DNA from: Candidatus Aminicenantota bacterium
Lineage (GTDB): Bacteria > Acidobacteriota > Aminicenantia > Aminicenantales > Saccharicenantaceae
Assembly: GCA_014360015.1 (NCBI GenBank)
Contig: JACIYJ010000008.1
Coordinates: 62,001-126,000 of the forward strand
DNA: 64,000 bases
Reading direction: 5' to 3'
Below the pieces are notes generated by a model. The model was not told the DNA's origin. It saw nothing but the letters and a program-made list of their open reading frames with translations, and did no database searches. Every line of letters begins with the position of its first letter. Positions within the stretch are counted from its first letter, which is position 1. Shown here piece by piece: positions 34,653-43,031 of this stretch. A program made the translations under genes and the position numbers.

Positions 34653-35837
34653 TTATGGAATAAGTCCAAGAGCTTTTCCGCACTTCCTGAAGGCCTCAAG
34701 AATCAGGTTTAATTCTTCATCAGTATGATTGGCCGAATAACTGGTTCTAATCAGGGCCTGACCCTTGGGTACCGCAGGATAGATGACTGGAGTAGTAAAA
34801 ATCCCTTCGTCTCTCAGCGCTTTCCACAGAGCAAAGCATTTCTCGTCATCACCAATCATGATGGGGATGATCGGAGTCTGACTTGGACCGGTGTTGTAAC
34901 CCATTTGCTGGAAACTATTTCTCATGTAATGAGTAATCTGCCAGAGCCTTTCTCTTCTTTCCGGTTCATTTTCTATGACTTCCAGAGCAGCCAGGACGGT
35001 GGCCACTGAAGCCGGAGTGGCTGCCGCACTGAAGATTAAGGAGCGGGCAAAATGTTTGATATAATTGATAACTTTTTTCTCTCCAGCCACAAAGCCACCG
35101 ATGGAGACAAAAGACTTGCTGAAGGTCCCCATAATCAGGTCAACTTCATCTTCCAGGCCAAAGTGTTCAGCAGTACCCCGACCGTGTTTTCCGAGAACTC
35201 CCAGGCCATGAGCGTCATCAACCATCACTCTGGCCTTATATTTCTTCGCCAGTTTGACAATACCCGGTAAATCGGCAATGTCTCCTTCCATGCTGAAGAC
35301 ACCATCAACCACGATCAACTTACCTTTGTCTTCCGGAATCTCAGAAAGAACTTTTTCCAGGTCCTGCATATCGTTATGTTTGAATTTTCTAACTTCAGCA
35401 AACGATAGCCGGCAGGCATCGATGATGCTGGCGTGGTCCATCCGGTCAGTGATCACGAAATCATCTTTTCCGGCTAAAGATGAGATGATCCCCAGATTGG
35501 TCTGATAACCGGTAGAGAAAGTCAGAGCGGCTTCTTTATTCATGAATTTAGCCAGCCGTTCTTCCAGCAGTTCGTGAAGGTCGATCGTTCCGGTCAGAAA
35601 TCTGGAACCGCAGGTAGCTACACCATAACGGTCAATGGCTTCCTTAGCCGCCTGTTTTACCTTAGGATGGTCAATCAATCCCAGGTAATTATTGGAACCG
35701 ATCAAAATCATCTCGCGACCACGAACTTTAACTCGATTACCCTTGGCTTCAGAAATTGGGGTGAAATAGGGATAAAGGCCAGCAGCCATAACTTCTTCAG
35801 CTCGACTGAAGTCATAGCATTTTTCGAAAATATCCAT
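34653..35837 (-). CDS. PLP-dependent alpha-oxoamine synthase, probably serine palmitoyltransferase-like
   Basis: A 394-residue PLP enzyme that condenses an amino acid with an acyl thioester. The PLP lysine is in MGTFSKSFVSIGGF. Segments AAGLYPYFTPI, GSRFLTGTIDLHELLE, KHNDMQDLEKVL and VDGVFSMEGDIADLPGI are, from memory, closer to bacterial serine palmitoyltransferases than to 2-amino-3-ketobutyrate ligase (Kbl) or BioF. No tdh or bio genes are adjacent. AGGAGG lies just before the ATG. It diverges from a reductase/epimerase gene with a nearby FabH. Substrate assignment is an inference; glycine C-acetyltransferase is the main alternative. Confidence 0.82.
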   Translation of the reverse strand: MDIFEKCYDFSRAEEVMAAGLYPYFTPISEAKGNRVKVRGREMILIGSNNYLGLIDHPKVKQAAKEAIDRYGVATCGSRFLTGTIDLHELLEERLAKFMNKEAALTFSTGYQTNLGIISSLAGKDDFVITDRMDHASIIDACRLSFAEVRKFKHNDMQDLEKVLSEIPEDKGKLIVVDGVFSMEGDIADLPGIVKLAKKYKARVMVDDAHGLGVLGKHGRGTAEHFGLEDEVDLIMGTFSKSFVSIGGFVAGEKKVINYIKHFARSLIFSAAATPASVATVLAALEVIENEPERRERLWQITHYMRNSFQQMGYNTGPSQTPIIPIMIGDDEKCFALWKALRDEGIFTTPVIYPAVPKGQALIRTSYSANHTDEELNLILEAFRKCGKALGLIP

Positions 35838-35925
35838 CTTCTCCTCCTAAAATCTTTTTCTAACCTAAGGTTTTATTTTTAGATTATTACTTTTTACCTT
35901 TTTATTAAACTTTTTTCAAGATAAA

Positions 35926-35954
35926 TTGACCAACTCTGCGGCTTGGTCTAAAAT
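35926..35954 (+). promoter_or_regulatory. Promoter predicted to give a leaderless mRNA
   Basis: TTGACC (35926-35931) and TAAAAT (35949-35954) are spaced by 17 bases. The -10 box ends only six bases before the ATG at 35961. Transcription would then begin at or next to the start codon, and no Shine-Dalgarno sequence is present. Confidence 0.5.
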
Positions 35955-35960
35955 CAGAGC

Positions 35961-36932
35961 ATGATTGCTCTGGTAACAGGAGCCACGGGTTTCATCGGTA
36001 GCCGCCTGGTTGAACACCTGCTGGCCAGAGATGATACTGAAGTTTATGCCCTGGTTAGAGACCCGTCTAAATTGAGCTGGATGAAGCGGGCTGATAATCT
36101 TCATCTACTTAAAGGAAACCTTTTTTCTATACCTTCTCTGCCGACCAACTGCCAGGTGGTTTTTCATCTGGCCGGTCTGACTAAAGCCGTGAAACCGGAG
36201 GATTATTATACTGTAAACCAGATGGGCACGGCAAGCTTGATGGAAAAACTTGTCTCAAGCGGTCTCAGTCCCAGATTCGTTCACCTGAGCAGTCTGGCCG
36301 CTGGCCGGCCCGCCATTAAAGGACAGCCGGTCAAAGAAGATGAACCGCCAAATCCGGCTTCGCCTTATGGTCGGAGTAAGCTCTTAGCTGAGCAGGAAGT
36401 ATTAAAGTATAAAGACAGGATGCAGGTTATCATCCTGAGAGCTGCAGCGATTTTTGGTCCCAGGGACAGGGATTTTCTACAGTTTTTCCAGCTGATAGAC
36501 AGAGGCTGGCTGTTTACCTTTACTAAAAAAATCACTATGAGCCTTTGCTATGTTGATGACCTGGTCCGGGCTATGGAAATCTGTTCTACCCCCGGCCTGA
36601 AAAGCGGAGAAATTTATAACGTGGCTGACCCCGTTCCCCGAACCTGGGAAGATATAGGAGAAGAGGCGGCCCGAATACTTGGCAAAAAGGTTAAAAAAAT
36701 TAAAGCTCCTCTCTGGTTGGCCAGAACTGCAGCCGGAGCTTCAGAAATGGTCTCAAGAATTACCCGAAAACCGAGTGCCCTCAACCTCAGCAAATACCGG
36801 GATATGGAAAAACTCTCCTGGGTAGCGGATACCTCAAAGATAAAAAGAGACCTCGGGTTTGAGACCAGCTGGCCTTTTGACCGGGCTTTGAAAGAAACGC
36901 TTGACTGGTATAAGGAAAACCATTGGTTATAA
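35961..36932 (+). CDS. NAD(P)-dependent epimerase/reductase (extended SDR, 3-beta-HSD-like)
   Basis: A 323-residue extended short-chain dehydrogenase. The Rossmann motif is VTGATGFIGSRLVEHLL and the catalytic pair lies in SPYGRSKLLAEQ (YxxxK), with the Ser in VHLSSLAAG. The C-terminal half is of the sterol-dehydrogenase/epimerase type. The function is open. Because it diverges from a serine-palmitoyltransferase-like gene, it could be a ketosphinganine reductase of the CerR kind, but a nucleotide-sugar role is also possible. The start sits six bases after a -10 box, without ribosome-binding site. Confidence 0.8.
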   Translation: MIALVTGATGFIGSRLVEHLLARDDTEVYALVRDPSKLSWMKRADNLHLLKGNLFSIPSLPTNCQVVFHLAGLTKAVKPEDYYTVNQMGTASLMEKLVSSGLSPRFVHLSSLAAGRPAIKGQPVKEDEPPNPASPYGRSKLLAEQEVLKYKDRMQVIILRAAAIFGPRDRDFLQFFQLIDRGWLFTFTKKITMSLCYVDDLVRAMEICSTPGLKSGEIYNVADPVPRTWEDIGEEAARILGKKVKKIKAPLWLARTAAGASEMVSRITRKPSALNLSKYRDMEKLSWVADTSKIKRDLGFETSWPFDRALKETLDWYKENHWL

Positions 36933-37011
36933 ACATTTTACTTTATCAAAACCCATTTTTTTGCTATCAATTTAAATTAATAAAAATTCTATTTGTAAGG
37001 GATGAATTGAT

Positions 37012-38013
37012 ATGGACAGAAAAACAATAATAACCGGAATCGGCCATTACGTTCCACCGAGGGTTGTTACCAACTTCGACCTGGAAAAAATGATGAACAC
37101 TTCAGATGAATGGATCAGGGAGCGTACCGGGATTATTGAACGACACTGGGCCGAGCCTGGAGTGGGAACCTCTGATTTAGCCTGTGAAGCTGCAATAAGA
37201 GCGATTGAAGATGCCAAAATCGACAAATCAGAAATTGATTTTATTATTGCCGCCACCCTTTCTCCAGATCATTATTTTCCCGGAATCGGAGTAATGGTTC
37301 AGGCCAAACTCGGGCTGAAGGAAATTGGAGCGCTTGATATTAGAGACCAGTGTTCGGGTTTTATCTACGCCCTGTCCGTGGCTGACCAGTACATCAGAAC
37401 TGGAACTTACAAAAAGATTCTTCTGGTAGCAGCTGAATTGCAGTCCGCTAACCTCGATTTTTCTGACGAGGGCCGGGATATGGCCGTCCTGTTTGGAGAT
37501 GGTGCAGGAGCTCTCATCCTGGAACCGAACGAGACTGGAGACGGTCGTGGAGTGCTTTCCTGCCACCTTTTCTCTGACGGCCGGTTTGTCAACGAACTCT
37601 GGATGGAAAAACCTTCGTCTAAGGACAATCCAACCTTTCGCGAAGAATTCTTCCATCAGGGAAAATTCTATCCGAGAATGAATGGTCGAACCGTTTTTAA
37701 GAATGCTTGCGAAAAAATGCCCCAGGCTGTGCTTTTCGGGTTACAGCATCTGGGTTTAACCGTCAATGACATAGATTACCTTATCCCCCATCAGGCCAAT
37801 GACCGAATCTCCCAGATGGTTGCCCGTGGCCTAAAAATTCCTGAAGAAAAAGTCATCAGAAACATCCATAAATACGGCAACACCACGGCGGCATCTATCC
37901 CCATAGCTCTTTCTGAAGCGGTTAAAGACGGCCGGATCAAGAGGGGAATGCTCATCGCTTTAACTGCTTTCGGCTCTGGTTTTACCTGGGGTTCAGCTTT
38001 TATTAGGTGGTAA
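37012..38013 (+). CDS. fabH: 3-oxoacyl-ACP synthase III (FabH-like)
   Basis: A 333-residue ketoacyl synthase III that starts fatty-acid chains from an acyl-CoA and malonyl-ACP. The catalytic triad is visible: Cys in RDQCSGFIYALS, His in LIPHQANDRIS and Asn in YGNTTAASIPIAL. The N-terminal ITGIGHYVPPRVVTN and NTSDEWIRERTGI are family hallmarks. Slight differences from housekeeping FabH (for example WMEKPSSKDNPTF) leave room for a specialised paralogue. AAGGGA is upstream. It follows the reductase gene after 79 bp in the same direction. Confidence 0.9.
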   Translation: MDRKTIITGIGHYVPPRVVTNFDLEKMMNTSDEWIRERTGIIERHWAEPGVGTSDLACEAAIRAIEDAKIDKSEIDFIIAATLSPDHYFPGIGVMVQAKLGLKEIGALDIRDQCSGFIYALSVADQYIRTGTYKKILLVAAELQSANLDFSDEGRDMAVLFGDGAGALILEPNETGDGRGVLSCHLFSDGRFVNELWMEKPSSKDNPTFREEFFHQGKFYPRMNGRTVFKNACEKMPQAVLFGLQHLGLTVNDIDYLIPHQANDRISQMVARGLKIPEEKVIRNIHKYGNTTAASIPIALSEAVKDGRIKRGMLIALTAFGSGFTWGSAFIRW

Positions 38014-38131
38014 AAATTTTAAGGTATTTTTAATTTTTAATTGATATTTTAGTTTTGGTTATGGTAGGATTTTTTGTTGGATTTGAGTTTTAACTAAAAT
38101 CGGATATAAATGATGAGGAGGTAATAGAATA

Positions 38132-39895
38132 ATGAAGAAATCAAAACTCATCGCCTTAAGCACATTTGTTCTTTTCTTGCTTCTGGCTCTGGGTAATCTT
38201 TTCGCTCAGAGTGCTGAAGACAGCAAATTTCAAAAACTTCTGGAAACCTATCTTGATGAATATTGGAAATTTTTCCCCACCCAAGCTACCCTGGCTGGAT
38301 ATTATAAATATAACGACAAACTGGAAGATCCCAGTCAGGCAGCCATAGATAAGAGAGATGAATTTCTGAAGAAAATCAATGGAGAAATCATTAAGATCGA
38401 CCGGTCAAAACTCTCTCCCGAAAATCAGCAGGCTTTAAACATCCTTTTTGATTACATCGACCTGGAATTCGTAAAACTTGAGAACCTTTTACCCTGGGAT
38501 TACAACCCGCTGTTCTACAACGACATCATCATCAACAGTATCCACAGCCTGTTGACCAAAGAGTTTGCCCCAATAGATGTCAGAGTCAAAAGCGCCACCG
38601 AAAGAGCTAAGCAGATGCCCGGTTTGATCAAGAGGGCCAAAGAAAACCTGAAAACTCCGGCTCAAGCCTACACCGAAACAGCTATCAAACAGATTCCCCA
38701 CATCATCGATTTTTACAGAAATGAAGTACCTGGATTAGTAGCCGGTGCTTCTGAGCAGAACAAGCAGTTATTTCTGGCTGAAATCAACAAACTGATCCCG
38801 GTGCTTGAAGATTACCAGAGATATCTCAAAAACGAACTTCTACCAAAATCAACCGGCAATTTCCGGCTGGGACCTGAAGTTCATCGTCGCCTTATTCAGA
38901 GACTCTCCGGCGCAGCTATTAGCCAGGAAGAGTTAATCGCCAGAGCTACAGCCGACGTCAAGAATATCAGAAGAGAAATGTTCTTAGTTTGCATCCCGCT
39001 GCATAAAATGATGTATCCTGAAATTGACCTCGAACAGCTCCAGGGAGAGCCGGACACCATCTGGAATAAAGTTATCAAGAACGTTTTTGATAAGATAAAA
39101 GTCTTTCATCCAACCAAAGATGAGCTGGTAGCGAAAATTGCTGCTTCAGCTGAAAGTCTGAAAAAATTCGGAAACGAAACCAAACTTTTCCCGGTCCCAG
39201 CTGAAAATCTTACCATCAAACCCATGCCGCTATATTTCAGTGGTATTTCCGCCACCAGGCTGGTTGGGCCCGGTGCCTATGATAACCAGGGAAACTATTC
39301 TCTGGAAGTTATGACTATTCCATCTGACTGGTCACAGGAAAAAATCCAGAATTTCCTGGAAGAATATAATAACTTCTACATTGAAGTTATGACCGCCCAG
39401 AAAGTTTTTCCTGGTTCTTTTGTGCCTTTGGTCAGCACCAGAAAATCTTCAGATCTGGTAACGAAGCTCTTTCCCAACCAGGCCCTGCTTCTTGGCTGGC
39501 CGGTTTATCTGCAGGAAAACCTAATCGCCGCTGGTTATGGTGATTATGACCTCAGGCTCAGACTCAATCAGCTGAAATTGATGCTCAAAACTGCTATGGA
39601 TTTCATTGTCGACCTGAACATCCACCAGGGCACTATGACTAAGGACCAGGTCATCAGATATCTGACTATAACCGGTTTCCAGACAGAAGCTGAAGCTGAA
39701 AGAAAATGGGATTATCTTGTTCTCAATCCTGGAATGGGGGCTCTGCCCTATGTTGGTTTGCAGGAAATTCTGGACCTGGAAAAAGATGCCCAGAGAACCA
39801 AGGGTCAGGCCTTTAACCGTGCTGATTTCCTATCTAAATTGATTTCTAATTCTGCTTTGCCGCCTTCACAGCTGAGAGCTAAGGTTATTCAGTAA
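38132..39895 (+). CDS. Exported DUF885-family protein
   Basis: A 587-residue protein with a Sec signal peptide (STFVLFLLLALGNLFAQ). The mature part begins with FQKLLETYLDEYWKFFPTQATLAGYYKYND and is helix-rich throughout, as in the DUF885 family, which resembles M3-like metallopeptidases in overall shape. The classic zinc motif HExxH is not seen; the region ALLLGWPVYLQENLIAAGYG stands where such proteins usually carry the active-site segment. Function is unproven; peptide hydrolysis is plausible for this lineage. GGAGG precedes the ATG and a strong terminator follows. Confidence 0.8.
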   Translation: MKKSKLIALSTFVLFLLLALGNLFAQSAEDSKFQKLLETYLDEYWKFFPTQATLAGYYKYNDKLEDPSQAAIDKRDEFLKKINGEIIKIDRSKLSPENQQALNILFDYIDLEFVKLENLLPWDYNPLFYNDIIINSIHSLLTKEFAPIDVRVKSATERAKQMPGLIKRAKENLKTPAQAYTETAIKQIPHIIDFYRNEVPGLVAGASEQNKQLFLAEINKLIPVLEDYQRYLKNELLPKSTGNFRLGPEVHRRLIQRLSGAAISQEELIARATADVKNIRREMFLVCIPLHKMMYPEIDLEQLQGEPDTIWNKVIKNVFDKIKVFHPTKDELVAKIAASAESLKKFGNETKLFPVPAENLTIKPMPLYFSGISATRLVGPGAYDNQGNYSLEVMTIPSDWSQEKIQNFLEEYNNFYIEVMTAQKVFPGSFVPLVSTRKSSDLVTKLFPNQALLLGWPVYLQENLIAAGYGDYDLRLRLNQLKLMLKTAMDFIVDLNIHQGTMTKDQVIRYLTITGFQTEAEAERKWDYLVLNPGMGALPYVGLQEILDLEKDAQRTKGQAFNRADFLSKLISNSALPPSQLRAKVIQ

Positions 39896-39905
39896 GAATT
39901 TCTTC

Positions 39906-39944
39906 GGGAGGAGAAAACTCAGATTTTCTCCTCCCTATTTTTTT
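39906..39944 (+). terminator. Rho-independent terminator after the DUF885 gene
   Basis: A perfect 12-bp stem (GGGAGGAGAAAA with TTTTCTCCTCCC), a six-base loop and a run of seven T (39938-39944). It lies 11 bases after the stop codon. Confidence 0.92.
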
Positions 39945-40009
39945 ATCTACAGGAAGCTTAGTCTCAGGAGTAAATAAGAGTAAATAGGAAAATAAAGGAT
40001 TAAATAAAA

Positions 40010-40810
40010 ATGTTAGGATCAAAAAGCCTGAGCCTGGTTGACTCCCACGCTCACCTGGACATGCCTGAATTCAACTCAGATCGAGAGGATGTTCTGCTCA
40101 GGGCTGAAAAAAGCGGTGTTAGATGGATTCTCTGTCCGGTTGACTTGTGTTCTGAAGAGAGCCTGAAAAATGGGTTGCAGCTTCAAGAGAAGCATCAGAA
40201 CATTTACTTAGCTGCCGGAGTCCATCCCCATCAAGCCAAACAACTTAATCAGGAACATCTGGATTTAATAAAGAAACTGGCTGCTGATAAAAAAATACTG
40301 GCTGTGGGCGAAATCGGTCTGGATTTCCATTACAATTATTCATCTCCAGAAAAGCAGATGGAAGCTTTCGGGGTTCAACTCGAGCTGGCCACAGAATTGC
40401 AGCTTCCGGTTATAATCCACAGCCGTCTGGCTGCTGATAAAGTCGTCGAGATGATTAAAATTACAAAATTCAACCACCAGGGTATCCTTCATTGTTTTAC
40501 TGAAAGCTTCAACCTGGCCAGGACGATGATTGACCAAGGCTTCTTGGTGTCCTTTTCAGGCATTCTGACTTATACCCGGGCTGAAAATCTCAGGGAAACA
40601 GCCAGGAAATTGCCTCTGAACAATATCCTGGTAGAAACTGACTCTCCTTATCTTACTCCTTTTCCGGAAAAGAAAACCTGGAAAAGAAACGAGCCGGCCT
40701 TTGTGGTTTCAACTGCCCAGGAATTGGCCAGACTGAAGAATCTTTCCCTTGAAGAACTATCTGAAGCTACTACCGAGAATTTTTTCCGCCTTTTCGGATT
40801 GAAAAAATAG
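40010..40810 (+). CDS. tatD: TatD-family metal-dependent hydrolase
   Basis: A 266-residue cytosolic protein of the TatD DNase/D-aminoacyl deacylase-like family. Metal ligands are seen in LVDSHAHLDMPEF, AVGEIGLDFHYNY, VIIHSRLA, GILHCFTES and LVETDSPYLTP. Length and motif order are normal. It starts a plus-strand group with the polyprenyl synthase and CYTH genes. DNA repair or quality-control roles have been proposed for the family; the exact substrate here is not visible. Confidence 0.92.
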   Translation: MLGSKSLSLVDSHAHLDMPEFNSDREDVLLRAEKSGVRWILCPVDLCSEESLKNGLQLQEKHQNIYLAAGVHPHQAKQLNQEHLDLIKKLAADKKILAVGEIGLDFHYNYSSPEKQMEAFGVQLELATELQLPVIIHSRLAADKVVEMIKITKFNHQGILHCFTESFNLARTMIDQGFLVSFSGILTYTRAENLRETARKLPLNNILVETDSPYLTPFPEKKTWKRNEPAFVVSTAQELARLKNLSLEELSEATTENFFRLFGLKK

Positions 40811-40860
40811 AGACCGGGTGTTAAGATTTATCTTAATTTTGCCAGTCGTATGAGAAAAAG

Positions 40861-41886
40861 ATGACAAAAATTCATTCCCCTATTAGACTAAAGACTGGTT
40901 CAGTCCCATCTCTCGATGAAATTTTCTCTCCGGTAAGTAAAGAGCTCAAGGCAGTGGAGCAGGTGCTGCAAACCTGGTCTGAAGCCACCTCGCCGGTCAT
41001 CAAAAAAATGGCCAGGCAGGTTATTTCGCGACAGGGAAAGCTCATCCGGCCCGGACTTTTGCTGCTGGTAACAGCACATCTGGGCTACAAAGGAAAGGAA
41101 AATATCAAAACTGCGGCCGCCGTGGAAGCAATTCATACTGCCAGTTTGATTCATGACGACATCATTGACAGCTCTCCGACCCGTCGCGGCCAGAAGACAG
41201 TGGTCAGGGTTTTTGGTCCGGGTTTCAGTCTGTTGCTCGGTGATTATCTTTTCATCAGGTCAATCAGTAACTCTCTGGCCGTTTCTGAGAAAAACATCAC
41301 CCGGATTCTGGCCAGAGTTACCGAACAGATGATTGAAGGGGAAATTGAAGAACTAGCTCAAAGCTATAATTTTAATCTCACTGAAAGACAATACCATCAG
41401 ATAATCAGGAAAAAAACCGCTGGTCTTTTTCAGGCCATCTGTGAACTTGCCTGTGAACTCGGAGAAGCCCCGGAAGAAGACGCTTCGGCTCTGATTGCCT
41501 ACGGCCTTAACCTTGGCTTAACTTTTCAGGTGATTGATGACCTGCTTGACCTGGTCGGAAATCCAGTGGAAACAGGCAAGGACCGTTTTTCTGACCTCAG
41601 GGAAGGCCGGGTAACGCTACCAGTGATTCTGGCTTTTAAAAATTCTTCTCCAGAAATGAAATATCTAATGAAACTTCTATTGGAAAAGCTTAGGGTCAAA
41701 CCAGAAGAAAAGAGTTTTTCTGAGCTGTTACGATTGCTTGAAAACAACGGGGCCCTGGAGTTAACCTTTAAGCAAGCCGAAAAATTAGCTGAAAAGGCCA
41801 GAAGAGCTGTCCTGAAATTGGTGCCTTCTATTTACCGTCAATCTCTGCTGGGGCTGGTTGATTTTGTTCTTTATCGGAAAAAATGA
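40861..41886 (+). CDS. Trans-polyprenyl diphosphate synthase
   Basis: A 341-residue class I prenyl elongating enzyme. The two Asp-rich motifs that bind Mg-diphosphate are LIHDDIIDSSPTRRG and FQVIDDLLDLVG. The RQGKLIRPGLLLL and GDYLFIRS segments are also typical. The two bulky residues before the first motif are consistent with a medium- or long-chain product, such as the side chain of a quinone, which would suit the membrane redox protein at 59551-61587. Chain length cannot be read reliably. It is 15 bp upstream of the CYTH gene. Confidence 0.9.
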   Translation: MTKIHSPIRLKTGSVPSLDEIFSPVSKELKAVEQVLQTWSEATSPVIKKMARQVISRQGKLIRPGLLLLVTAHLGYKGKENIKTAAAVEAIHTASLIHDDIIDSSPTRRGQKTVVRVFGPGFSLLLGDYLFIRSISNSLAVSEKNITRILARVTEQMIEGEIEELAQSYNFNLTERQYHQIIRKKTAGLFQAICELACELGEAPEEDASALIAYGLNLGLTFQVIDDLLDLVGNPVETGKDRFSDLREGRVTLPVILAFKNSSPEMKYLMKLLLEKLRVKPEEKSFSELLRLLENNGALELTFKQAEKLAEKARRAVLKLVPSIYRQSLLGLVDFVLYRKK

Positions 41887-41901
41887 TTATAATGAGATGA
41901 A

Positions 41902-42507
41902 ATGATTGAAATCGAAGTTAAGCTCAAAGTCTCAGATATTAAAGAAATCAGGCAAAAACTCCTGGACATCGGCTGTCAGATCGATAAGGATTTTTACCGC
42001 GAATGGAATGCTCTTTATGATTTCTCTGATGGCCGTCTGGAAAAAAGCCGGCAGGCCTTGCGTTTGAGAATTATCGGCAAAAAAGCTTTTTTAACTTTTA
42101 AGGGTCAACCCCAGAAATCCAGATCTTTTAAAATCAGGGAAGAGTACGAATCAGAGATTAAAAACGTCCGCCATTTCAAAAAAATCCTGAAAAAGCTCGG
42201 CTTGAGGCCGGTTTTTGAATACAGAAAAAAACGAATGTTGCTGAGAAAAGACCGGGTCAAAATCTGTCTGGATGAAACTGAAGTTGGTAATTATCTGGAA
42301 CTTGAAGGCAAGAGAAGCGATATAGTCAAACTGGCTAAACTTTTAGGATATTCGCGGAAAGATTTTATCAAACTTGATTATGTCCAGATGATCAAAGAAA
42401 AAAGGCAGAAAGATCATTCATCTTCTTCGAACTCGCCCTCATCTATGTCAACTTCTTCCAGCTCTTCTTCCAATTCAGCTTCGGTTTCTGATTCTTCAGA
42501 TTCGTGA
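41902..42507 (+). CDS. CYTH-domain protein (class IV adenylate cyclase/thiamine-triphosphatase-like)
   Basis: A 201-residue protein. The CYTH fold starts at once with MIEIEVKLKV (ExExK) and continues through ALRLRIIGKKAFLTFKG, REEYESEI, RKKRMLLRKDRVKICLDE and GNYLELEG, a full set of CYTH strands. Such proteins act on triphosphates or make cAMP; CyaB-like sequences are closest in length. After about residue 170 comes a Ser-rich tail (about 30 residues) that is antisense to the acidic tail of rpoZ: the two genes overlap by 94 bp. The tail has no recognised function. Confidence 0.85.
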   Translation: MIEIEVKLKVSDIKEIRQKLLDIGCQIDKDFYREWNALYDFSDGRLEKSRQALRLRIIGKKAFLTFKGQPQKSRSFKIREEYESEIKNVRHFKKILKKLGLRPVFEYRKKRMLLRKDRVKICLDETEVGNYLELEGKRSDIVKLAKLLGYSRKDFIKLDYVQMIKEKRQKDHSSSSNSPSSMSTSSSSSSNSASVSDSSDS

Positions 42508-42776
42508 TCTTCAAACTCGTCTTCAGCCTCTGATTCAGCAGCTTCAAAGGGTATGGCTTCGGTCAGAAGGATTTCTTCCTCTTCCAGACCTTCTTCTTTA
42601 TTGAAAGGAAGGATTTCATATTTAACTGCCCCGGATCTAACTTCTTCCTGAGCAATGCGGATAGGATTTTTATATTTTGATTTGATTTTGGGACGTTCGC
42701 CCTTAAGAAGCTGTTTAGCCCTCTGAGCTGCAACTATGACAAAGCGAAACTTGCTATCGAAGGTGTTTTCTTTCAA
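42414..42776 (-). CDS. rpoZ: RNA polymerase omega subunit with long acidic C-terminal tail
   Basis: The omega subunit (120 residues) helps assemble RNA polymerase and can bind ppGpp. The conserved core is SKFRFVIVAAQRAKQLLKG, followed by NPIRIAQEEVRSGAVKYEILPF. From about residue 60 the protein becomes almost only Glu, Asp, Ala and Ser; this tail lies antisense to the CYTH gene. Initiation appears to be at TTG (42776), since no ATG or GTG is in frame before an upstream TGA, and AAGGAG is present 11 bases away. It diverges from the AGCS symporter. Confidence 0.85.
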   Translation of the reverse strand: MKENTFDSKFRFVIVAAQRAKQLLKGERPKIKSKYKNPIRIAQEEVRSGAVKYEILPFNKEEGLEEEEILLTEAIPFEAAESEAEDEFEDHESEESETEAELEEELEEVDIDEGEFEEDE

Positions 42777-42843
42777 AGGTGATTCACTCCTTCATGAAAA
42801 GTCTGTCAAACGATGCAGGAAATATAGCAAATTTTGCCCTAAA

Positions 42844-42916
42844 TATCAAGATATGGCCACATTTACTCCTGAGTAATTTCCCCTGAAATCTTGATAGTGA
42901 TGAGATTGTTTTCAGG
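42844..42916. repeat. Two overlapping inverted repeats between rpoZ and the symporter gene
   Basis: TATCAAGAT (42844-42852) pairs with ATCTTGATA (42888-42896), and CCCTGAAA (42881-42888) pairs with TTTCAGGG (42909-42916). All arms are perfect. They lie upstream of a candidate -35 box, so operator sites or competing RNA stems are possible. Confidence 0.4.
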
Positions 42917-42928
42917 GCAAACATTTTG

Positions 42929-42957
42929 TTTGACAGCCTTTAAAGCCTATGTTAAAG
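42929..42957 (+). promoter_or_regulatory. Candidate promoter for the AGCS symporter gene
   Basis: TTGACA (42929-42934), a 17-base spacer and TAAAGA (42952-42957), about 75 bases before the start codon. The -35 is perfect but the -10 is weak. Confidence 0.35.
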
Positions 42958-43031
42958 AAATAAAACGTTGTTTTAAAAATTTAATGTATCTGAAAAGAAA
43001 TTTGTTTTATTTGCTATAAGGAGCTCAGACC

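Noticed and set aside
42414..42507. CYTH tail as a pure artefact, ending the gene earlier
   Set aside because: The frame has no earlier stop, so the tail is part of the ORF as sequenced; only its biological value is doubtful.
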